From: Catenaria anguillulae PL171
Taxonomy: Eukaryota; Blastocladiomycota; Blastocladiomycetes; Blastocladiales; Catenariaceae
NCBI GenBank assembly: GCA_002102555.1
Contig: MCFL01000187.1
Span: 1 to 48,311 of the forward strand
Reading direction: 5' to 3'
Length of the DNA stretch: 48,311 nt
The number at the start of each line of letters is the position of its first letter. Position 1 is the stretch's first letter. The position numbers were made by a program, and so were the translations under genes. Shown one piece after another: positions 23,601 through 32,195 of this stretch. The notes beneath the pieces were generated by a model that saw nothing but the letters and a program-made list of their open reading frames with translations, ran no database searches and had not been told where the DNA came from.

Positions 23601-26228
23601 AATGGAGGAAGTTGGGGTGGCAGCCAATCCAGCCATCCACACCATTCTCGAACAAAATACCCAAGTTCGACAGCATTGGCCTGACGCTCGCAGGCTCGGC
23701 TTGCGCGAATGGGAAGAGCGCATGAGCGTTGGAATTGGTTGCGCGGTCGCCAGCTTCTGCGTCAGTGTACTTGAGATAGAGCTCGCACATGTGCTAATCA
23801 TACAATAAATAGACCGTGCGTTGAGAGTTAAATAATGGCGACCATGCTCATACAAAGGGCATGCCAGAACGTACAGCAATCACGTATCGGCGCGAGTGAA
23901 TCAACTTTTCCAAAAACTTGATGCGAGACGCAAACATGAGCTTGTTCCCAGCAGCGTCGTCTTCCGTCGCGGCACGCACACGCTGCAAAACGTCCTCGGC
24001 CCATGGAAACACCTTGGCCGCCAAACTGGCAGGAACCTTTTCGTTGGCAACAGCGACGCGCGGCACAAACACCTCTTCATGCAAGCCAAAGCCAGCACAA
24101 ACCTTGACAACCTGAAAGAAAGACAGACATCGAGGGCAAATGGATCAGAAATCCGCCGCGAATGAGCGCCCGTTCTACATACCTCGTGCGCGATCGCTTT
24201 TAAAGCGTACACGTTGCTGAATACGTTGCTCGTCCACTGGCCATGGTGGGAGACGCGGTCTGGGTGACACCCTTGCTCAACGGCCTCGGTTGCCGCAAAA
24301 AGGCGACCATGGTGGCCAACCTTGGCGTTGGTGAATTCGGCGAGCTCGTAACCTTTGTTGAGTCGTCGATTAATGGTTGAGTTCGTCATTTGCGTGAGGC
24401 GGTCCTTTTGCGCGCTGAGAAGAAAGTGCTAAGCAAGCATGAGCAACGAAAAAAGATGAATTGAAGTGGTGGAGTGAGCATCAGCATGTGCGGGAAACGC
24501 ATGGAAGAGTAACACAGAAGCGATGAACCTTTTCTGGTGAGCGGTCCGTGTCGACCCCAGTCCAATCAATGACAGAATGCAGGCCATCGACATCGAAAAT
24601 GTAATGGAGCTGGAGTAGTTGGAAGCCAACCGCGTCCAAAATGGCATGCTTGTGCGGTGCCATTGTCATGATCTTGGATTCGTTCACCTTGTTCTTCCAT
24701 TTGCAGTCAATGACAATGTTGGAAATGCCGTGGTCAAGGTAATCGCGCAAACTAGACAAAGAGATGTCAGTTAGACTGATGGTGGATAGTAGATTGTGGG
24801 ATCATGCCCGTACTGGTCGTTTCGGCGTGTGATGGGTTGGATCTGGGCGAGAGACAATGAAACAACCTCATCCGACCGGCAGCCAGCAGCGTGCAGAGTA
24901 GTCCACAAACATGCGTCCCGGACTGCGACACGCACTGCAATCATGCAAGAGAAGGATAAATCAGATCATGGGTAACGGGTTTAGACAAATAAATCATGTG
25001 AAACGTACACTCGTCCGAACTGCCAAGCAGCCCAAGCGCGACGCGCTTAATGTCCTCCCATGTTCCCACATCATTGATGGTCCCCGCTGCAATATCACCA
25101 ACCACGCCTCTATGGAAGTGTGGGAAAGGACAGTGAGATGGTATGTCGGGAATGGAACACAAAGAAACGTACTTGCGCCTCCTAAAGAGCTCCTGTTTGC
25201 TCTTGGCCTTGAGAAAGTCCTTGACCTCTTTTGAGAAAGGGTCGACCAAGTCAGGGTTGGACGCGGCTTGCCGTTTCCAAAGCGTGTAAATGGAAAATGC
25301 ATGCTTACGAAGAGAGCTCTGTAAATGGTGAAAGTTATTACTCGTGAGTTGAGAAAATTGAGCGATTGACGATGTGAGGCAAGAGATTGCATAGAAGCGT
25401 ACGGCAGAAAGAGGACGGTTTGTGTTCTCGTAGCCATTGGGAGTGCGGCGAAGCGCAAAGCGCTCGCTTTGTGCAAGCAGGAATTCCATGAATGATTCTT
25501 CGGTCACAAGATAGCGAGTTGCCCGTGGACGAATCGAGTACTTTTCGTCGCAATGACGCTGGAATAGAAACAGGGGGGTGTCGTGTCAACTATACATGTA
25601 CGACGAACGCGTTTGTGATAACATCTACTTTAAAAAGTGCGCAGGCATCTTTCAAGACACGGAGACCAGCGTCGCGCTTGGAAAGGATGTATTCGTTGGC
25701 CATCTTATCTCGGAGGCGCTGCTTTTCCGTCATGTCTAGAATGTGCGTAGAGTAGATGACACGCAATAAGCACACACAGGTTGCCAGGGGACAGATGCTA
25801 ACACATAGGTGCCCTAACGCACCTTTAGCAACAACCAAGTTGCAGAAAACGTCTCCTCCATCATCCCCTTCATTGGGTTCGTTGTCATCATCGTCTTCAA
25901 CGAGCGCTCCTTCGGCTTCTCCTTGTTCCATCATATCCTCAGGGTCAAGACCAACCGCATCCGCATCGGCGGCCACTTGACGAGCACAATCGCCAAGCAA
26001 ACTATCAGCAATTTGCTCGTGTTCCGCCTCTTTCAAAATCGCCAACTCGCGGGCGGTCGCACCGCCATCGTCATCATCCTGGGCGTCCTGACTGGCTCCA
26101 GCGGGAGAACGGCGAGTGCTGGCGACAGAATCATGGTTCGCAGTGGTGATGGGGGTTGTGGAAAGCGCGGTGCTGAACGAAAGTTGAGCTGCTGCTGCGG
26201 GCGGACGGGGAGGCTGTTGCTGGGACAT
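20659..26228 (-). CDS. Crypton-type tyrosine recombinase with Ndc10-like and GCR1_C-like regions, 1586 aa
   Basis: Twelve exons join in phase: 26228-25823, 25735-25602, 25558-25403, 25318-25173, 25109-25009, 24934-24814, 24751-24529, 24428-24183, 24111-23854, 23793-23044, 22956-21847, 21768-20659. An acidic N-terminus (about 45-125) precedes a core-binding-like region (about 150-310) and the catalytic core: Arg334 (GCRSDE), Lys372/374 (IDCKWKNK), His468 and Arg471 (HHGR), Trp494, Tyr503. The steps H+3 R, +23 W and +9 Y equal those of Cre (H289, R292, W315, Y324). The following AGF..PRV..VFPWAED block is typical of Ndc10 domain II and fungal Cryptons. A coiled coil (about 685-735) and a GCR1_C-like stretch (about 1072-1140, FWYDGFYVLKA..YGTPFGD) follow. 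The tail has Gly/Ala-rich repeats and Lys-rich nuclear-localisation-like sequence. It is either an intact Crypton transposase or a domesticated host factor. An alternative is two adjacent genes, but phase continuity argues against that. Confidence 0.85.
20942..21171 (-). repeat. In-frame tandem duplication in the recombinase C-terminal tail
   Basis: Two diverged copies of roughly 100-118 bp (about 21069-21171 and 20942-21060) each encode GRVD(F/L)SQAGSSRWHVGAS followed by a Gly/Ala/Gln linker. The second copy extends into short GGVAS repeats. The duplication keeps frame and lies in the last exon. Confidence 0.85.
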
Positions 26229-27379
26229 TGTCGATGGTTTTGGATTCGAAAAGCTCGGTCAAGTCAGGTTAAAGTGCGCAGAGTGGCATAGGGGTGGCAT
26301 AAGGGTTGCATGTGGTTCACTTGCTCAATATATGTTTGTACGCTTTTGTTGGCTACACTGTCGTGTGCATCTCTCAATCGTGAGCCATTGTGCTGGCCGA
26401 ACAGAGAAAGTGTTGTGTGCATGAGGTTTAGTGGCAAGCGAGCAAGCCCAGGTGTATTGATGTGATGGCTCGTGTCTTGCGTAGCCATGTCTCGCACATT
26501 AATGTTACGTCTCTTGGTTGCTCGCATGTCTCAGCCCACTAGTGCTCGTGTTTCTTTGTGTGCTTGAACTAAGCTTTGCATCATGGACGAACTGGCGATG
26601 CGGTGCCATCGGCAGTGGTAAATACCAGGTAGCTCCGCGCAGCATGCTGCACACGCCGTCCATTGACTCGGACATGGGGGACGGTGCGAGAGTAATGGGC
26701 AGTTTGAAAGGTCAGCGAAAGTGCATGTATTGATAGCTGGTTGCAATGGTTGGTTGGTTGAATGGAGGCATCGTCGAGATAGCATAGTGCTGAGGGATAT
26801 GTGGACAATAAAGGCATATGGCCAACAAAAAAAGGCATATGGCCAAAAAAAATGGACAACAAACTAAATATGATTTGGATATGATTTAAGATATGATTTA
26901 AATATGATTTGGATATGATTTGGATCGGTGGTGGACTGTGGGAAATGGCGATCGGCAAGCGTTGCGCGTGGCTCGAGATGGTTGACAGAGGCACGTTGAC
27001 ACGGTGTTCATGTGGTTGACACGTACTAGTGGTGACGTGCAGGAGAACAAGAAGTCTCCTCACAGAGAGGGATGGTTACGTTGTCATGTACGTCCATAGC
27101 CATAGTCGATGAATTCATTCAGCAGTGAGCCGGCCGCAATTTCCTACAAGTAGCCGTCGGTGCTCGTCGCTCAACACACTCCAAGACGCTAACCGTCATC
27201 AACCTTCCTTCACGACTACCATTGCAGCCTTTTCTGCACTTCAATCTGCACTTCACTCCGCCGACTCGTCTCACGGTATGTACATACGACATCATTGTGA
27301 GACGCACCCATCCCATCTCACCACTCACTCACACAGCCGCTCCTTACCCACCTCCAGAATAGTCTCCTCTCCAACAACC
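26229..27379. promoter_or_regulatory. Shared divergent promoter interval between recombinase and rvt genes
   Basis: The two genes start 1151 bp apart and point away from each other. The centre is AT-rich, in contrast to both flanks. It contains two copies of AAAGGCATATGGCCA (about 26809-26846, each with a near-palindromic core) and an array of ATATGATTT-type units (listed separately). On the rvt side a GTATGT donor (about 27275) and a CACAG acceptor (about 27337) could define a 5'-UTR intron. Promoter function is inferred from position only. Confidence 0.5.
26866..26924. repeat. AT-rich 11-12 bp tandem array
   Basis: Five consecutive units of ATATGATTT followed by GG, AAG or AA occur in the middle of the divergent promoter interval. 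The array is strongly AT-rich in a GC-rich neighbourhood. Confidence 0.9.
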
Positions 27380-30277
27380 ATGTCGTCCCTCCGCCAAGCC
27401 TCGGCCGACGCCAAAATCCGCTCTTTCCTCGCCGTGAAATCGCGCTTCGATGCAGTGTACAAGCAGCTGCTTACCGACGCCGACGCGGCCACATCCAAGC
27501 CCGAAGAGCTGCGCATTCTGCACTCTGGCCTGCAATCGCTTGTCATGGCTCAGTCAGCGTTTCATCCGGAAATGAGCGACTACGAGCCGCTCGTCCAGTC
27601 TGTGCTTGCCGATCTGGCGCCGCTCGACTCAACCGTCAACATGTGGTGCGACAAGTTGCGCAAGGTGGTCAAGGAAGGCCAGTTGCGGTGCCATTACGCC
27701 ATGTTGTTTGGAAAAGTGCTGGCCGAGCATGCAAAGGTGGTGGCGGCTGGCGGAAAGCACCAAGATCAAGAGACGCCGACGCCGACGCTGTCCCCAACCG
27801 CGGATGCCACCGGCGTTGCCGCCGCTGTCGTCGCGGACGGCGAGTCCTGGGTCGATACCGCCAACGCCGTGGATTATCGCCAACGTACCACGGCCACCGA
27901 TGTCAAGTCGCAGGCCACGGAAACAAAGGCCGATTTCATTGCCAATGCCGCGCAGGCACCCGGTCCTGACGCGGCCACGCTCTCGGCCGACGAATTCGCA
28001 AAGTGGTTGCAGCAAGAGTTTGTCAACAAAAGCGGCGAGACGGGCAAAAAGAACATCAGGTCAATGCAATCTGCTGTTACCCACTTTGGTTCAGAGTTGC
28101 GCAAAGCTCAAGTGCCTGCGTACGAAATCAAGCTGGCGCTCAAGGGCCTCGTGGGCGGCGACTTGTTGTCGCCCGAACGCAAGGCAGAGGTCCGCACTGT
28201 GCTCGACGATTCCATGCTGCACGCCGAGGTGGCCAACGTGGTCAATCAAATGTTGACCGACTTGGACTCGTGGGACTGGGTCACGTCATCGTTGTCGTCG
28301 CCGTCGGCAGGTGGCGTCCGTGGGTCGATTCCAGTGTCGATGCGCCGTGAAATGACGGGCAAGATGCGCATCTTTCTCGATGAGGATCTCATGACGGCCG
28401 TATTTTTGCAATGGTGTGGCGTCAAGTGGTCGAGCTTCTTCCACCAGCAACTGACAACTTTGCGTGCGGGACACAATGGCGTTTGGACGACCGATGTGCG
28501 CGGGCCGCACGACTATGCATCCACGACCCATGTGCGCAAGCGCCGCAGCGACCGCGCGGCCACGTATGCGTTTGGCGAGCTGCCGCCAAGTTTCGAGGCG
28601 CAAGCGTCAGGCGTGCACCAGTACGATGGTGACGGCGCCGATTCCGATGACTATTCCGATGATGATTCAGATGCCGATTGGAACAACGCCGATCCGGACG
28701 CAAAGTCGCGGCGTGAGCTCAAGGACGAGTTGCTGCAGTGGGTCGTCGCCGAAGCTCAAGTCCATAGGCTGCTCTACCCGACCGACACCCCATTCACGGT
28801 GATTCGCACCGACATCAAGAACTTTGGCCCCTCCATTCTGCACGACCACATGGATGCCATTCTTGCGTTTTTCGGCATGGACAAGCACTGGCGCCAGGTT
28901 GTCCGCCGTTTCCTGCGTGTTCCCGTTCACTTCCCTGGTGCCGAAAACGAGGACGTGTTTGAATGCCAGCGCGGCTTGCCAATTGCCCATGCGTTTACCG
29001 CCTTGCTGGGCGAGCTCGTTCTGTTCCCCATGGAATACCTTGTGCACCGTCGTGCGGGCCATGCTGTGACGCTGGTCCGCATGCACGACGACATTTGGTT
29101 GTGGTCGTCGGATCCCGCGGCCATGGATATCGCGTGGAAGGCGTGCCACGAGTATGCGAACATGACGGGCCTGTCGTTTTCCGAGTCCAAGACTGGGTGC
29201 GCCGTCGCATTTGTGGGCAACACCGAGTCGGAAATTAAGAGCAAGTATGGATTCCCAACCACCCCCGTTCGCTGGGGCGCGCTGCAGCTTGCGCGGGACG
29301 GCCGGTGGGCTGTGGACGAGGTGCCGCACATGGGACTGATTGCCGATTGCCGCGCTCGACTGGCGGCCGCACCAAGTGTCCTGAGCTGGGTCAACACGTA
29401 CAACCGATTTGCGCGCTTCTTTTTGCGCAGTTTCGGGTACACGTCACAGGCGTCGGGCAAGCGCCATGTGGATGCGGTGCGCGACCACATTCGCGATGTG
29501 CACTTACGCATCTTTCCCGAGTTTGATGGCAGTGCTGTGCGCGCGCTCATGGCCCGGGTTGCAAAGTCGGTGGGCGCAGGTGAGGCGCAAGAGCAGCAAG
29601 GTCAAGTCGAGGGCGGGCTCTTGGACGGGTGGGTGCATTGGCCCATGGCCATGGGCGGGCTCGAATTACTGGATGTGCACTTGATGCTCATGCAAGCGAC
29701 AAGGGCATTCATGACCAACCCAGGTCTGGATGTGCTCGCCGATTCCGAAAGGGAGCGCAATCTTCTGGCATCCATGGAGGCTGCATACAAGGCCGAGAAG
29801 GAGAGTTTCGGAAAGGTGGAAAAGGAGCGGCGCGAGTTTCTGGCACATGGGCAAAAGCGGCAAGCCGACAAACTCAAGTACTTCTCGCCACGGTTGTACA
29901 CGACCAACACCTTGGGTGACCGCACCTTTATCGACTTTGCGACCTGGTTGCCATTGGTTGGACCCGAGCGCTACGACCTGGCCAACTGGTTCGACAACTT
30001 GTTTGAGCGTGTCGGCGAGACGACCAAGCCAAGCATGGATGCGAGCAAGACGCATTTCGGGTTCCTCACCTCGTTGCCGAGCTCAAGTTCCAACGCCAGC
30101 CCCAACAACCCGCTTCGCTCGAGTCCGTCCAGCATGAGCACTTATTGGAACTGGGTCGTGTACACGCATGCGCCGCAGCTGGTCCATGCGTTTGGGACAC
30201 TCAAGTTTTTGCCGCCCGAGGTGGTGCCACAGTCGTTGGTCGGGTCGCTCAAGATGGAGGGTGTGTCTTGGGAGTGA
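27380..30277 (+). CDS. rvt: rvt-type cellular reverse transcriptase-related protein, 965 aa, single exon
   Basis: An uninterrupted gene starts at the ATG at 27380 (context ACAACCATGTCG); the frame is open further upstream but without a better start. Residues 1-300 are helical with an Ala/Thr-rich linker and no known domain. The RT core follows: an acidic Asp/Ser loop (about 414-440), motif A RTDIKNFGPSIL (Asp478), motif B QRGLPIAHAFTALLGEL (530-546), motif C VRMHDDIWLW (Asp570, Asp571) and motif D GLSFSESKTG (597-606), then a long C-terminal region including WPMAMGGLELLD. The HDD-type catalytic box with following Trp residues, the acidic insertion ahead of motif A, and the lack of RNase H, integrase, endonuclease or terminal repeats fit the rvt class of single-copy cellular RT genes of fungi rather than a retroelement. 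All three catalytic aspartates are present. Known rvt proteins are cytoplasmic polymerases of uncertain role. Confidence 0.85.
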   Translation: MSSLRQASADAKIRSFLAVKSRFDAVYKQLLTDADAATSKPEELRILHSGLQSLVMAQSAFHPEMSDYEPLVQSVLADLAPLDSTVNMWCDKLRKVVKEGQLRCHYAMLFGKVLAEHAKVVAAGGKHQDQETPTPTLSPTADATGVAAAVVADGESWVDTANAVDYRQRTTATDVKSQATETKADFIANAAQAPGPDAATLSADEFAKWLQQEFVNKSGETGKKNIRSMQSAVTHFGSELRKAQVPAYEIKLALKGLVGGDLLSPERKAEVRTVLDDSMLHAEVANVVNQMLTDLDSWDWVTSSLSSPSAGGVRGSIPVSMRREMTGKMRIFLDEDLMTAVFLQWCGVKWSSFFHQQLTTLRAGHNGVWTTDVRGPHDYASTTHVRKRRSDRAATYAFGELPPSFEAQASGVHQYDGDGADSDDYSDDDSDADWNNADPDAKSRRELKDELLQWVVAEAQVHRLLYPTDTPFTVIRTDIKNFGPSILHDHMDAILAFFGMDKHWRQVVRRFLRVPVHFPGAENEDVFECQRGLPIAHAFTALLGELVLFPMEYLVHRRAGHAVTLVRMHDDIWLWSSDPAAMDIAWKACHEYANMTGLSFSESKTGCAVAFVGNTESEIKSKYGFPTTPVRWGALQLARDGRWAVDEVPHMGLIADCRARLAAAPSVLSWVNTYNRFARFFLRSFGYTSQASGKRHVDAVRDHIRDVHLRIFPEFDGSAVRALMARVAKSVGAGEAQEQQGQVEGGLLDGWVHWPMAMGGLELLDVHLMLMQATRAFMTNPGLDVLADSERERNLLASMEAAYKAEKESFGKVEKERREFLAHGQKRQADKLKYFSPRLYTTNTLGDRTFIDFATWLPLVGPERYDLANWFDNLFERVGETTKPSMDASKTHFGFLTSLPSSSSNASPNNPLRSSPSSMSTYWNWVVYTHAPQLVHAFGTLKFLPPEVVPQSLVGSLKMEGVSWE

Positions 30278-30921
30278 TGGAATCGGGTTGTTTGGCAAGT
30301 CTTGCGAGGTCAGTTTTGTTGTACATTCATCATTATGTCAGTAAGTAACGAAAATGCAGTAAATTTCATCGTGACTGCCCCTTTTCTTCTGTCCAAACCT
30401 CATGGCAGCCCGCCGCGATCATACGTCTTCCAAGGAGCCTGGGAATTCAAGCCTGGGAACCGAACCTGCGATCTGTTCAGGACTTGAATGGCCCATGTTC
30501 CGCAATGCATTTGACGCGTGCAGCGACGGCGGGACATGTCCCGCAATGCATTCACTGTCTTGCGAAAAGATGGCGATACCAGCCAAGCTGAAGGTTGAGT
30601 GCGCAGGAAGATGACGACGGCGGTGAATATTGAAATAGGCTCCTCATTTCAGTCAGGACAGCTGGTTCATTCTTGGGTTGCAAGAGCAAACCCATGATGA
30701 GCTCTATCCGACGACTCAGATTCGGAGAATACACTATTGTTCACACCAACGCTCTGCGAAAAGTGAGTGTCCACAGTCCACTCCCATCTCATTCTCAAGG
30801 GCTCTGCGTACCAAGACAAGAATAATCCAAAGACGTGTCGTGCATGCTCCACTTGACACCAGCAGGGCTCCCCTTCAAGTTAAACCAAACCAGACACCTA
30901 GAGAGGTTGAGCCAGAAACGC
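30278..30921. other. Intergenic between rvt stop and the tRNA interval
   Basis: No gene is seen. It contains the rvt 3' flank and scattered short sequences resembling tRNA T-arms (for example near 30445-30480) that do not fold into complete tRNAs. Confidence 0.35.
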
Positions 30922-30929
30922 AAAAAAAA
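30922..30929 (-). terminator. Pol III T-run terminator of tRNA-Arg
   Basis: On the transcribed strand eight consecutive T residues begin two bases after the tRNA 3' end (eight A on the plus strand), a standard RNA polymerase III stop. Confidence 0.85.
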
Positions 30930-30930
30930 G

Positions 30931-31003
30931 CGAACCTACCAGGGATCGAACCTGGAATCTCCTGATCCGTAGTCAGGCGCCTTATCCATTTGGCCATAGG
31001 TCC
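30931..31003 (-). tRNA. tRNA-Arg (anticodon ACG)
   Basis: A 73-nt cloverleaf: acceptor stem GGACCTA paired with TAGGTTC (one G-T pair), discriminator G, anticodon stem CCTGA/TCAGG with loop CTACGGA (anticodon ACG, decoding CGU and, after inosine editing, CGC and CGA), and T-arm CAGGTTCGATCCCTG. No intron. CCA is not encoded, as expected for a nuclear gene. The T-run terminator directly follows. Confidence 0.96.
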
Positions 31004-31757
31004 TCTTGTTGTCACAATGCGATTTTTTGCAGATTTTGAAGTACATGCATTGAAAAGAGTCCGCGGCGCAAGCCGCGCCTGCAAGCTTGTAGAGCAGATG
31101 TCTGGGCGTGTGCGTGTACAAAAATGGCACAAATCCGCCCAGAAATGCTTCGGCAATCGACGCTCGAGGAAACTGAACAATATCGAGTGGGAAACCAGCT
31201 TGCAGTCACCTGAGTCACTTGCCATCGGGTGGATATGATAGCTGAGCGAGTAGGGAACGTTCTGAAGCAGTCGGCATGCGATTTGGACCAAAACTGAATG
31301 TTTCCCAATCGATCTAATGTTTGCGGTTGGTCAAGGTCCCGTCTTCGAATCGGGACGCGCCTGATTGCCCTGATTTGTGTTCGCATTTGGAAAGTGTAGC
31401 GAGTATCGCCCGAAAGGCCGGCGTGCCGAGGGAACCCTCGAGATGCGGTGTGAACGGGAGTCCAGATCCAGCAGGATTCTTTCAGATTCGAAAAAGGAAT
31501 CAACGATGCACCCGAGTTTCGAACTTGGGCCTGCGAGTGTTTGGTGATTTTGCCAATTGCCGGATACACTCGAGAATGGCATAAAAAAAAGGCCCAGAAA
31601 GTGGGAACGCATGGAAACCGACACTGTGCTTCTGAATCCTGCATAAAAGGGTGGTTTTCCTTCTTTACGGCCGGTTCCGGGTCGATGCACGCGGGGTTCG
31701 AACATGGGAGTGTGGCGAATCGCGATTTTTGCCAAACCGTAATTGCAGAATGAGGGC
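31004..31757. repeat. Spacer with diverged tRNA-like (B-box) repeats between two tRNA genes
   Basis: Two related segments, about 31500-31555 and 31683-31735, share on the minus strand the order TTGGCAAAA, CACTC, a GTTCGAA T-loop-like core and GTGCATCG, with divergence between them. A further T-arm-like palindrome (GTCCCG..CGGGAC around TTCGAA) lies at 31335-31357. None folds into a full tRNA. They may be relics of a tRNA-derived SINE or of tRNA duplications. A GCGGC-GCAA-GCCGC hairpin with a GNRA-type loop sits at 31063-31076. Confidence 0.4.
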
Positions 31758-31762
31758 AAAAA
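31758..31762 (-). terminator. Pol III T-run terminator of tRNA-Leu
   Basis: Five T residues on the transcribed strand lie five bases past the tRNA 3' end. Confidence 0.7.
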
Positions 31763-31766
31763 CTAA

Positions 31767-31848
31767 TGGTGCGAGTGGGATTCGAACCCACGCGGATTGC
31801 TCCATAGGAACTTGAGACCTACGCCTTAGACCACTCGGCCATCACACC
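31767..31848 (-). tRNA. tRNA-Leu (anticodon CAA), intronless
   Basis: An 82-nt class II tRNA: acceptor GGTGTGA paired with TCGCACC (one T-G pair), discriminator A, D-arm GCCGAGTGGTCTAAGGC, anticodon loop CTCAAGT (anticodon CAA), long variable arm with a GGA/TCC stem, and T-arm GTGGGTTCGAATCCCAC. The loop is identical to the mature loop of other eukaryotic tRNA-Leu(CAA). The pair next to the anticodon loop (31-39) is a T-T mismatch. No intron is present, although this isoacceptor usually has one in eukaryotes. Confidence 0.93.
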
Positions 31849-32195
31849 TTAGTGAACCAAGTCGTGTGGACTAACCCTATTAATGTAAAGGAAAACTGAG
31901 TGGTTTTTTTCGGTGTCGTGTTGTGACGATTGCAGCAGTTCATTTGCAGCAGTCCACGGAAAGTGTGGGTCGAGGGCATGAGCCAGTCGGTGGGTGAGTG
32001 AGGTCCGCACAAGTCGCGGTACTCTGCAGTGGTTGCCAGCTCGGCCAAGGCGTGGCAGTTCAGTGTCTTGGACACTTCCGCTTCAATTTCCGCCATCGGG
32101 TATTAACTGTCGCCGAAATGACCCAATGAAATGTCCATGTCCATGCTCAAGCACATGCTCACAATCATCGTCCACCGTTGACTTCCGCCGGCACA
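31849..32195. other. Short intergenic: tRNA-Leu 5' flank and promoter side of the next gene
   Basis: No gene is seen. The 5' flank of the tRNA and the presumed promoter and 5' UTR of the plus-strand gene at 32196 share this space. Confidence 0.4.

Noticed and set aside
20659-30277. The adjacent recombinase and RT genes as parts of one DIRS-like (tyrosine-recombinase) retroelement
   Set aside because: The genes are on opposite strands, the RT has rvt features and no RNase H or methylase neighbour, and no split or inverted end repeats were seen. They look like two separate genes.
27380-30277. RT gene as a LINE or telomerase
   Set aside because: There is no endonuclease, poly-A tail or target-site repeat, and no telomerase RNA-binding motifs; the motif A/B/C wording and single-copy-style layout fit rvt.
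30380-30480. Possible third tRNA near the rvt 3' flank
   Set aside because: A T-arm-like GGTTCGGTTCC and short flanking complementarity exist, but no acceptor, D or anticodon arms can be formed.
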